A DNA stretch of 10,969 nt from CAG-582 sp964551965 (lineage in GTDB: Bacteria > Bacillota_I > Bacilli_A > RF39 > UBA660), in the NCBI GenBank assembly GCA_964551965.1, contig CAZKFB010000039.1, positions 1 through 10,969 on the forward strand, given 5' to 3'. The notes beneath the pieces were generated by a model, which made no database searches, was not told the origin of the DNA, and was given only the letters and a program-made list of their open reading frames with translations. The translations under genes and the position numbers were made by a program. Positions 6,069 through 10,969 of this stretch are shown piece after piece. Position 1 is the stretch's first letter, and every line of letters begins with the position of its first letter.

Positions 6069-6500
6069 CTATTGCTTACTTTTTATATACTCTTCAATCT
6101 TTTTGTCATATTTCTTTAAATCTTCAACAAATCGTGGTTTAAATTGGTCTAAATATTCAAGAATTAAATCGGCATACTCATCTATTTTTTCATCATTTAC
6201 TATATCACTTAGCCACTTACTAATTCCTGGCTCCGTATTAATTCTATCTACATAGAAAGCAAGTAAATTAGTTGAACCAATACTCTCTTTAGCTGATGAT
6301 ACAATTGAATAAAGTTTTTCTCTTGTATTACCATATCTTGGTTTAAAACTACTAGGTCTTGAGAACATTATTAAGACACATCCAATAAATAACTTATCCG
6401 TTCCATTTTGAGGAAATGTCTTATTAGTAAACTCTATTAAACTTTCTAGGTTGCCTTTTTCATAATCATCATATAATTCAACTAATATTCTATTTATCAT
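6069..6500 (-). CDS. Uncharacterised 143-aa alpha-helical protein
   Basis: A soluble, helix-rich protein, acidic and basic in blocks, that I do not recognise. Notable stretches are a polar loop, FSRPSSFKPRYGNTREKL (46-63), a helix around YADLILEYLDQFKP (109-122) and a very charged end, DLKKYDKKIEEYIKSKQ. One Cys (41) is present; there is no signal peptide and no membrane helix. AAGGAG lies 5 nt before the ATG, so the start is firm. It is first in the operon with the GNAT and Nudix genes (12-bp gap), suggesting a linked role. The divergent capA-like gene shares its upstream region. Confidence 0.72.
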   Translation of the reverse strand: MINRILVELYDDYEKGNLESLIEFTNKTFPQNGTDKLFIGCVLIMFSRPSSFKPRYGNTREKLYSIVSSAKESIGSTNLLAFYVDRINTEPGISKWLSDIVNDEKIDEYADLILEYLDQFKPRFVEDLKKYDKKIEEYIKSKQ

Positions 6501-6531
6501 ATTTACTCCTTGTTAATTTCACTCAATCTTA

Positions 6532-6549
6532 TACAATTTAATTGTACCA
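6532..6549 (-). promoter_or_regulatory. Extended -10 promoter of the three-gene operon with a perfect palindrome
   Basis: The minus strand reads TGGTACAAT (6549-6541), an extended -10 element. It overlaps a perfect 15-bp palindrome, TACAATT-T-AATTGTA (6532-6546), which also presents TACAAT on the other strand. A second possible -10, TATAAG, lies at 6533-6528. No strong -35 is seen. The palindrome could be an operator or simply a mirrored -10. Confidence 0.45.
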
Positions 6550-6587
6550 TATTTGTTGTATTAAGCATATTAATTTTAAATCTTTTA

Positions 6588-6608
6588 TGTTATTATAAGT
6601 TTGGTGAT
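6588..6608 (+). promoter_or_regulatory. Extended -10 and unusual SD of the CapA-like gene
   Basis: TGTTATTAT (6588-6596) is an extended -10, putting transcription start near 6603. GGTGAT (6603-6608) then lies 3 nt before the ATG at 6612 and can pair with the ATCACC of the 16S 3' end. There is no GGAG. This arrangement gives a leader of about 9 nt and selects the ATG at 6612 over the TTG at 6510. Confidence 0.5.
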
Positions 6609-6611
6609 ATT

Positions 6612-7817
6612 ATGAAAAATAAATTATTGTTATTATATATTTTTATTATAATAATTCCAATTAATATTTGTCTTCTTAATAAGATATATATTAAACGCGA
6701 ATTAACTCAAGAAGTAGAAACGGAAAAGCCTGTTATGGAAGATAAAAGTAAAGAAATAAATTTCACTTTTATTGGTGATTTATTATTTGAGCCCTCTTTT
6801 TATGAAGCAATTAATAAAGGATATAATAAAGATATTTATTTTAATAAAGTAAGTAAATATTTTGAAAATGATGATATAACATTCGGCAATATGGAAGTTA
6901 TTATTGGTAATGATAATATGGATACAAGTATTAAAGGATATAGTTTATGTGCTCCAGAATACATTGGTGATTTAGTAAGTAAACTCGATTTACAAATCTT
7001 ATCGACAGTCAATAATCATGCCAATGATCGAGGTATTGAAGGAATTAAATCTTCAATTGCCTACTTTAAGAATAAGACAAATATTTTAACTGTTGGAACT
7101 TATAATGATAATACAGATAGAAATATGAATAGAATAATTGATGTAAATGGTGTTAAAGTTGGCTTTCTTGCCTATACAAATAGAACTAATAAACCCGCAT
7201 TTGGTACCAATAGAGATATGATTGCTTTATTTAAAGATCCAATAACTGGTACATTTACTAAAGAATATCAAGATAGAATTACTAATGAAGTAACTAATCT
7301 AAAAAATAATTCGGATATTGTAGTAGTTATGGTTCATTGGGGACGTGAATATTTATTTGAGCCTAATCAAGAGATGTTAGATTTTACCAACTTTTTAAAT
7401 AAACTTGGTGTTGATATAATTGTTGGAAGTCACTCCCATACTATTCAACCAATCGATATCATTGGTGATGAACATAAAACTTTAGTATATTATTCAATGG
7501 GAAACTTTGCGTCACAAGATAACTTATTGCCTAATATGGGAGATGCTGCATTACAAAGAAAAGTTACTAATGCCTATCAAATTGGTCTATTATCTAAAGT
7601 AAAAGTTAAATATGAAAATAATAAAATGGAAATAGTTGATATAAATACAATTCCCGTAATTAACTACTATGATAAAAATATTAATAATTTTGAACTTATA
7701 CCATTTAATGAATATACAGATAACTATGAAAAATCACATCGAAGATATAATTATGGATTAAATAGAACATTCATTGAAAATCTATTTAATGAAATAATCG
7801 ATAAAGAATATCAATAA
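6612..7817 (+). CDS. CapA-family (PGA_cap) membrane-anchored metallophosphatase-like protein
   Basis: A 401-aa protein with an N-terminal membrane anchor (about 4-22), a short linker, and a calcineurin-like domain of the PGA_cap type (about 49-350) predicted to lie outside the cell. The family motifs appear in order: IGDLL with D56, GNME (92-95), NNHAND with N135 and H136, VHWGREY with H242, GSHSHTIQP with H274 and H276, and YYSMGNF (293-299). CapA proteins act in poly-gamma-glutamate capsule export or anchoring, but many in Firmicutes stand alone, and no capB/capC is present, so a capsule role is not shown. Upstream in-frame codons from a TTG at 6510 would add 34 residues; I reject them because they overlap the divergent gene's SD and promoter. 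It ends at a strong terminator. Confidence 0.9.
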   Translation: MKNKLLLLYIFIIIIPINICLLNKIYIKRELTQEVETEKPVMEDKSKEINFTFIGDLLFEPSFYEAINKGYNKDIYFNKVSKYFENDDITFGNMEVIIGNDNMDTSIKGYSLCAPEYIGDLVSKLDLQILSTVNNHANDRGIEGIKSSIAYFKNKTNILTVGTYNDNTDRNMNRIIDVNGVKVGFLAYTNRTNKPAFGTNRDMIALFKDPITGTFTKEYQDRITNEVTNLKNNSDIVVVMVHWGREYLFEPNQEMLDFTNFLNKLGVDIIVGSHSHTIQPIDIIGDEHKTLVYYSMGNFASQDNLLPNMGDAALQRKVTNAYQIGLLSKVKVKYENNKMEIVDINTIPVINYYDKNINNFELIPFNEYTDNYEKSHRRYNYGLNRTFIENLFNEIIDKEYQ

Positions 7818-7843
7818 AAAAGAACTTCAAACGAAGTTCTTTT
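7818..7843. terminator. Strong bidirectional terminator between the CapA-like gene and lepB
   Basis: An 11-bp perfect stem, AAAAGAACTTC with GAAGTTCTTTT, closes an AAAC loop directly after the TAA at 7815-7817. It overlaps the final T of the lepB stop on the other strand. T-runs flank both sides, so it should stop transcription from both directions. Confidence 0.9.
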
Positions 7844-8466
7844 TAATATACATTTCCAAATTTATTAAATGGGAATATTCTTAGTCTTGCTATCCCTTGA
7901 ATATCTTTATCTTTAACTGTACCTATAACTCTTGAATCAATGGAATTTACACGATTATCTCCCATAACGAAGTATTCATCTTCCGGGATAATATATTCTC
8001 CTTTACAGATTATCCAATCATCATTACAAGTATTTCTCTTTGCTATATCATCGATAAAGTCCTCTTTTACTTTTTTTCCATTGATATATAAAACACCTAC
8101 TTCATCACCATCATCGTTTTTTTCTATCTCGTATTTGATCCTTTCTCCCGGTAAACCAATTACTCTTTTAATAATACGTCCTGAATCAGTATTAATAACA
8201 ACGATATCAAAACGATTAATACCACGCATTTTCTTTGTTAATTTATAAAGTATCATATAATCATCATTCTTTAATGTTGGATACATACTAGAACCATTAA
8301 CACTTACGGGAGTTGCTACAAAGAATCTTATTATACAAATAAAAACAATAATTATAATATAAGGCATATATGATAAGAAAATATCAAAAGAAGCTTTTCT
8401 CGTATTCTTTTTTATTCTTTCTTTTTCTTCCCTATTATTGCTTTCTATTTTTTCATTAACACTCAT
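7843..8466 (-). CDS. lepB: Signal peptidase I
   Basis: A 207-aa type I signal peptidase that cleaves secretory signal peptides at the outer face of the membrane. It has a charged cytosolic N-terminus (1-24) and one membrane anchor (about 33-50). Family boxes: NGSSMYPTL with the nucleophile S60, the RIIKRVIGLPG box with general-base K100, and GDNRVNSIDSR (169-179). Length fits the short single-anchor Firmicute enzymes. The longest frame starts at 8478, but the ATG at 8466 is preferred: GGTGAT (8471-8476) lies 4 nt before it, and the predicted transcription start falls at about 8476, after the first ATG. It follows rplS on the same strand, as in many Firmicutes. Confidence 0.93.
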   Translation of the reverse strand: MSVNEKIESNNREEKERIKKNTRKASFDIFLSYMPYIIIIVFICIIRFFVATPVSVNGSSMYPTLKNDDYMILYKLTKKMRGINRFDIVVINTDSGRIIKRVIGLPGERIKYEIEKNDDGDEVGVLYINGKKVKEDFIDDIAKRNTCNDDWIICKGEYIIPEDEYFVMGDNRVNSIDSRVIGTVKDKDIQGIARLRIFPFNKFGNVY

Positions 8467-8470
8467 GATT

Positions 8471-8491
8471 ATCACCATATAAATTATAACA
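8471..8491 (-). promoter_or_regulatory. Extended -10 promoter and GGTGAT site of lepB
   Basis: The minus strand reads TGTTATAAT (8491-8483), a perfect extended -10. Transcription should begin near 8476, where GGTGAT (8476-8471) begins, followed by AATC and the ATG at 8466. The leader is about 10 nt. No -35 resembling the consensus is present, as is usual for extended -10 promoters. Confidence 0.55.
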
Positions 8492-8515
8492 TATATATTG
8501 TTTGAGAGAAAAGAA

Positions 8516-8541
8516 AAAAGAAAGATTAATTTCTTTCTTTT
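8516..8541 (-). terminator. Terminator overlapping the rplS stop codon
   Basis: On the minus strand, AAAAGAAAGA (within the last rplS codons) pairs perfectly with TCTTTCTTTT around the loop AATTAA, which includes the TAA stop. TTCTTTTCTC follows. The stem is 10 bp but only two pairs are G-C, so it may stop only part of the transcripts and let some reach lepB. Confidence 0.55.
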
Positions 8542-8864
8542 ACTTTGTATTCCTTTTCCATTCCATCAATGAAGTTAAGTTTAGCACGACGTACCATACC
8601 TTTTCTTACAACTGTTACGGAATCGATTAATGGAGAATTTACTTTAAATACTCTTTTAACAGCAACTCCTCCAGATTTCTTTCTAACAGTGAAAGATTTA
8701 GATATTGAACCGCCTTTAATAGCTGTTACTAATCCTTCAAATGCTTGAATTCTTTCTGTTTTTCCTTCTTTGATCTTGTAATCTACTCTTACAGTATCAC
8801 CAACACGAAATTCAGGAATATCAGTTCTTACAGATTTAGCATTAACTTTATCAACTAAATTCAT
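8526..8864 (-). CDS. rplS: 50S ribosomal protein L19
   Basis: A 112-aa ribosomal protein of the large subunit, located at the 30S-50S interface. Family landmarks: the N-terminal helix MNLVDKVNAK, FRVGDTVRVDYKIKEG (19-34), RIQAFEGLVTAIKG (38-51), SFTVRKKSGGVAVKRVF (57-73), NSPLIDSVTVVRKG (76-89) and MVRRAKL (90-96). The end, NFIDGMEKEYKVKERN, departs from the common YYLR form. The longest frame would add 13 residues; I chose the ATG at 8864 because AAAGGAG (8872-8878) sits 7 nt before it and the product then has normal L19 length and start. It precedes lepB in the same direction. Confidence 0.96.
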   Translation of the reverse strand: MNLVDKVNAKSVRTDIPEFRVGDTVRVDYKIKEGKTERIQAFEGLVTAIKGGSISKSFTVRKKSGGVAVKRVFKVNSPLIDSVTVVRKGMVRRAKLNFIDGMEKEYKVKERN

Positions 8865-8929
8865 AAGTCCACTCCTTTCTATAATATACACCCACATAAT
8901 CATAAAATATATTCATCGGATTACATTTA

Positions 8930-8945
8930 GCTTTTTCACAAAAGC
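8930..8945 (-). promoter_or_regulatory. Stem-loop at the predicted 5' end of the rplS leader
   Basis: GCTTTT-GTGA-AAAAGC forms a 6-bp stem with a GTGA tetraloop. It starts at or next to the predicted transcription start (about 8945) and is not followed by a T-run, so it is not a terminator. Stabilising the mRNA end or binding a protein are possible roles; this is inference. Confidence 0.4.
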
Positions 8946-8951
8946 AAATAT

Positions 8952-8980
8952 ATTTTAGCATATTATTGAATAATATACAA
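8952..8980 (-). promoter_or_regulatory. rplS promoter with a palindrome in its spacer
   Basis: Minus-strand TTGTAT (8980-8975), a 17-nt spacer and TGCTAAAAT (8960-8952) make a good promoter with an extended -10. The spacer holds a perfect 17-bp palindrome, ATATTATT-G-AATAATAT (8960-8976). Transcription should start near 8945, giving an 80-nt leader. Confidence 0.6.
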
Positions 8981-8992
8981 GTATATTTTAAC

Positions 8993-9042
8993 TTGATAAA
9001 TAATTAAATTAATATTATAATTAATTTTATTAAAGAAGGGGG
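8993..9042 (+). promoter_or_regulatory. Promoter and SD of the 296-aa protein gene
   Basis: TTGATA (8993-8998), a 17-nt spacer and TATAAT (9016-9021) form one of the best promoters in the window. The -10 lies between the arms of an 8-bp inverted repeat, AAATTAAT (9006-9013) and ATTAATTT (9020-9027), in very AT-rich DNA. The SD is AAGGGGG (9036-9042), 6 nt before the ATG. Confidence 0.65.
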
Positions 9043-9048
9043 ATTATT

Positions 9049-9939
9049 ATGAGTTATATTAATGATGATTATAATACTGCAAGAACTAGATTCTATGAAC
9101 AAGGTAAGAAATTCAATAGTTTTAAAGATATTAATGATAAAGCAATCAAGAAAATTGATGAATTAATTGCTAAATATAAAAGAACACATATAGAACATAC
9201 AACAATCTATATGCCAAATACTAAAGTTAAAGAATACTTAGGTGTATTAAAATATCTAACTGTATCAAGAGATTTAAGTTTTGATGAAAAGATTCTATTT
9301 ATTATTAGATTTTTTGATCCAGAACTTAAACTATTAAAGTTGTACTTCGAATCTGAAGTTTATGATAAAGAAGAAATAAAAAATGAAGATAACGATTTTG
9401 TTAAGAGTTCATTAAATGAAGTAAATCTTGAATTTGTTGCAAAGTGTCGTGAAGAAGTTGGTATTACTGATCAAATTATTATTCAATATGAATTATCATT
9501 CTTTAAAAATTACTTATCTAAAGAATTAAAATTTAATGTAAAAAAAGATTTTATTCATAAGTTCTTTAGAACATATCCGGTAGATAGTATTAATTTTAAA
9601 ATTTCTAATGAAGAGTTAGAAATAATCATAAAAAATGCTCTTGCATATAAGAAAAAGTATGGAATACCTTCTTTAAATGATATATTATTTCAATTATCAG
9701 AACAAAGATCTTCTCTAAGTGTTACTGGAAAAAGTAAAAGAGAATTATTTATATTTATGATTTATGTATTAGATCAAGATTTTAAAGCACTTCAAATATA
9801 TGATGAATATTGTAATTGGGATGCAATAAGAAATGAATGTCACAAAGAAATAGGTTTCTATAATCAAGACTTTGTTAGATCCGAAGTTAAGTTTGCTAAA
9901 GCAAATCCCGATAATCAAATTAATTTATCATTATTTTAA
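9049..9939 (+). CDS. Uncharacterised 296-aa protein with two related halves
   Basis: A soluble, helix-rich protein that I do not recognise. Two segments look related. Around 83-121, LFIIRFFDPELKLLKLYFE leads to DFVKSSL; around 233-280, LFIFMIYVLDQDFKALQIYDE leads to DFVRSEV. Each follows a helix with YK-K or YKR (42-45 and 200-204). A further echo is CREEVGITDQ (133-142) with CHKEIGFYNQ (264-273), so the exact repeat unit is unclear. This suggests an ancient internal duplication. There is no signal peptide, membrane helix or metal motif. The gene has a strong promoter and a clean terminator and stands alone between rplS and the tgt cluster, pointing to a regularly expressed single-gene unit. 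Start: AAGGGGG 6 nt before the ATG. Confidence 0.75.
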   Translation: MSYINDDYNTARTRFYEQGKKFNSFKDINDKAIKKIDELIAKYKRTHIEHTTIYMPNTKVKEYLGVLKYLTVSRDLSFDEKILFIIRFFDPELKLLKLYFESEVYDKEEIKNEDNDFVKSSLNEVNLEFVAKCREEVGITDQIIIQYELSFFKNYLSKELKFNVKKDFIHKFFRTYPVDSINFKISNEELEIIIKNALAYKKKYGIPSLNDILFQLSEQRSSLSVTGKSKRELFIFMIYVLDQDFKALQIYDEYCNWDAIRNECHKEIGFYNQDFVRSEVKFAKANPDNQINLSLF

Positions 9940-9969
9940 AAAAAGATTCATATAATTATGAATCTTTTT
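9940..9969. terminator. Bidirectional terminator between the 296-aa gene and the tgt cluster
   Basis: A 13-bp perfect stem, AAAAAGATTCATA with TATGAATCTTTTT, and a TAAT loop, directly after the plus-strand TAA. Its right edge touches the stop codon of the minus-strand pseudopilin-like gene at 9968. Both strands end in a T-run. Confidence 0.9.
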
Positions 9970-10279
9970 ACTTGTAACTAATAACTATATTGCCATCAAC
10001 AAATTCAACGGTGCTTTCTTTATTGACAACTTCTTTTGTAACGGGATTAATTATTTCATCTAAATATTTATTCTTATATAAATGATCTAACGTAACTACT
10101 CCACTACATTTATTTTCTAAATAACATCTTTTGGCATTTACTTGAATTTTAGTTTCCATTGCATAAATTAATTTTTCTTCATGATGTTCTGATATCTTCA
10201 TTGTTGTTCTTGTAATGACAATTACTGCCAAAATACAAATAGTTCCAAAAAGAATTAATACATTACTTACTTTCCCCAT
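9968..10279 (-). CDS. Small membrane-anchored protein, pseudopilin-like
   Basis: A 103-aa protein with one N-terminal hydrophobic helix (about 6-23) and an outside domain carrying two Cys (52 and 58) that could form a disulfide. The arrangement (a long amphipathic helix through about residue 50, then CYLENKCSG, LDHLYKNKYLDEIINPVTKE, a hydrophilic turn and a final strand EFVDGNIVISYK) resembles the shape of type II secretion/type IV pseudopilins. A classical prepilin cleavage site (G followed by FxxxE) is not evident. Function unknown. It begins inside the last codons of tgt (17-nt overlap, SD GAGGG within tgt), so translation is probably coupled. It is not YajC, the usual tgt neighbour. Confidence 0.65.
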   Translation of the reverse strand: MGKVSNVLILFGTICILAVIVITRTTMKISEHHEEKLIYAMETKIQVNAKRCYLENKCSGVVTLDHLYKNKYLDEIINPVTKEVVNKESTVEFVDGNIVISYK

Positions 10280-10969
10280 AATAATCCCTCATAAAAGTAT
10301 CACGATATTCCATTATATTATCGTTTTTTATTGATTCTCTTAAATCTTCTGTTAATTTAATTAAGAATCTTATATTGTGAATAGATAAAAGTCTTGCTCC
10401 TAAAGTTTCATCAGCATTAATTAAATGTTTAATATAAGCTTTAGTATAGTTCTTACAAGTATAACAATCACAGTAAGGATCTACCGGAGTAAAGTCTTCT
10501 TTATATTTAGCATTCTTTAAATTAATTTTTCCATATTTAGTAAATGCATGTCCATGACGGGCAAGCCTTGTTGGAAGCACACAGTCAAAGATATCTACCC
10601 CTCTAATTACACCTTCGATAATATCTCGAGGTTCTCCTACTCCCATTAGATATCGAACTTTATCTTCAGGCATATAAGGAATGGAATAATCGATTGCCTT
10701 ATACATATCTTCTGTAGATTCGCCATCATTAGCTACTCCTCCAATTGAATAACCATCAAAGTCTAGTTTTACAGTTTCAATTGCTGAATATTTTCTCAAG
10801 TCTTCATAAGGTCCACCTTGAACAATTCCAAATAAGCTTTGATTTTCATTCTTATGGGCTTCTTTACCTCTTTTAGCCCATCTAATTGTTCTCTTAATAC
10901 TATTTTCTAGGTATTCATGAGATGCACTAGCGGGAGGACATTCATCAAAACTCATAGCTATATCACTGT
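10263..10969 (-). CDS. tgt: Queuine/7-aminomethyl-7-deazaguanine tRNA-ribosyltransferase, 5' end outside the window
   Basis: The C-terminal 234 or so residues of bacterial TGT, which swaps guanine 34 of tRNA Asp, Asn, His and Tyr for preQ1 on the way to queuosine. Visible elements: SDIAMSFDECPP near the cut, LFGIVQGG and GYSIGGVANDGES, YLMGVGEPRD, the nucleophile Asp in DIFDCVLPTR, and the zinc site CDCYTC with a later His in SIHN. All key residues seen are present. The Met of MSFDECPP is internal: the frame stays open to the window edge, and full-length TGT is about 370-380 aa, so about 140 residues are missing. It overlaps the downstream small gene. No partner queA is visible because the upstream side is cut. 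Confidence 0.96.
   Translation of the reverse strand, partial: SDIAMSFDECPPASASHEYLENSIKRTIRWAKRGKEAHKNENQSLFGIVQGGPYEDLRKYSAIETVKLDFDGYSIGGVANDGESTEDMYKAIDYSIPYMPEDKVRYLMGVGEPRDIIEGVIRGVDIFDCVLPTRLARHGHAFTKYGKINLKNAKYKEDFTPVDPYCDCYTCKNYTKAYIKHLINADETLGARLLSIHNIRFLIKLTEDLRESIKNDNIMEYRDTFMRDYYGESK

Noticed and set aside
6510..6611. N-terminal extension of the CapA-like protein from a TTG at 6510
   Set aside because: It overlaps the divergent gene's SD and promoter, would add a second hydrophobic stretch before the true anchor, and has no SD; the ATG at 6612 has GGTGAT and an extended -10 just upstream.
8545..8748. Plus-strand open frame inside rplS, and similar frames at 148-360, 401-691, 2047-2241, 3297-3500, 5240-5518 and 7940-8248
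   Set aside because: All are antisense shadows of recognisable or well-signalled minus-strand genes, without SD sites or protein-like composition.
8865..8903. 13-residue extension of L19 from an upstream ATG
   Set aside because: AAAGGAG at 8872-8878 lies within this extension and serves the ATG at 8864, which gives the normal L19 N-terminus.
9968..10279. YajC, expected from its position next to tgt
   Set aside because: The typical YajC core (a GDKVVT-type strand followed by GIxGxV) is absent; two Cys and a pilin-like layout are seen instead.
1..10969. CRISPR array, tRNA, rRNA, transposase or phage genes
   Set aside because: No regularly spaced repeats, cloverleaf sequences, or integrase/transposase motifs were seen on either strand.

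Overview
The window is very AT-rich. It reads with the standard bacterial code: TAA, TAG and TGA all serve as stops and Trp is TGG. Nearly every gene has a Shine-Dalgarno (SD) site of the AAGGAG or GGAGG type. The adjacent rplS-lepB pair, the small accessory genes with strong Firmicute-like SDs and the low GC point to a Bacillota, probably a low-GC Bacilli/Erysipelotrichia/RF39-like gut lineage or a clostridium. That placement is inference; no 16S is present.

Left arm (about 1-6500): an almost wholly minus-strand set of small accessory genes. Read in transcription order they are: an operon of an uncharacterised protein, a GNAT acetyltransferase and an MTH1-like Nudix hydrolase (6500 to 4987); a class I SAM methyltransferase with its own promoter; a possible ADP-ribosyltransferase-like protein, a CDF metal exporter with a polyhistidine tail and a zinc-ribbon gene broken by an in-frame stop (3838 to 1656), closed by a clear terminator; a DUF3795 cysteine-rich protein with a four-helix membrane protein; an XRE regulator with a membrane tail; and a tiny ORF at the left edge. 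Metal handling, nucleotide-pool cleaning and acyl or methyl transfer recur, but no single pathway is visible.

Middle (6501-7845): a divergent promoter region with a perfect short palindrome, then a plus-strand CapA-family metallophosphatase-like protein ending in a strong bidirectional terminator shared with lepB.

Right arm (7843-10969): core genes. rplS (L19) and lepB (signal peptidase I) run leftward, each with its own promoter. A plus-strand 296-aa protein of unknown function, apparently built from two related halves, starts from a well-formed promoter divergent to rplS. A second bidirectional terminator separates it from leftward tgt (cut by the window edge), which overlaps a small membrane-anchored pseudopilin-like protein.

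The most notable observations are: (1) the zinc-ribbon gene whose reading frame continues cleanly for 56 codons past its stop; (2) three genes whose -10 elements lie only 15-18 nt before the start codon, with GGTGAT/AGTGAT in place of the usual SD; (3) a 5'-terminal stem-loop and a 17-bp palindrome at the rplS promoter; (4) the internal duplication in the 296-aa protein; and (5) the ART-like gene beside a metal exporter. I see no CRISPR array, tRNA, rRNA, insertion sequence or obvious new multi-gene defence system.
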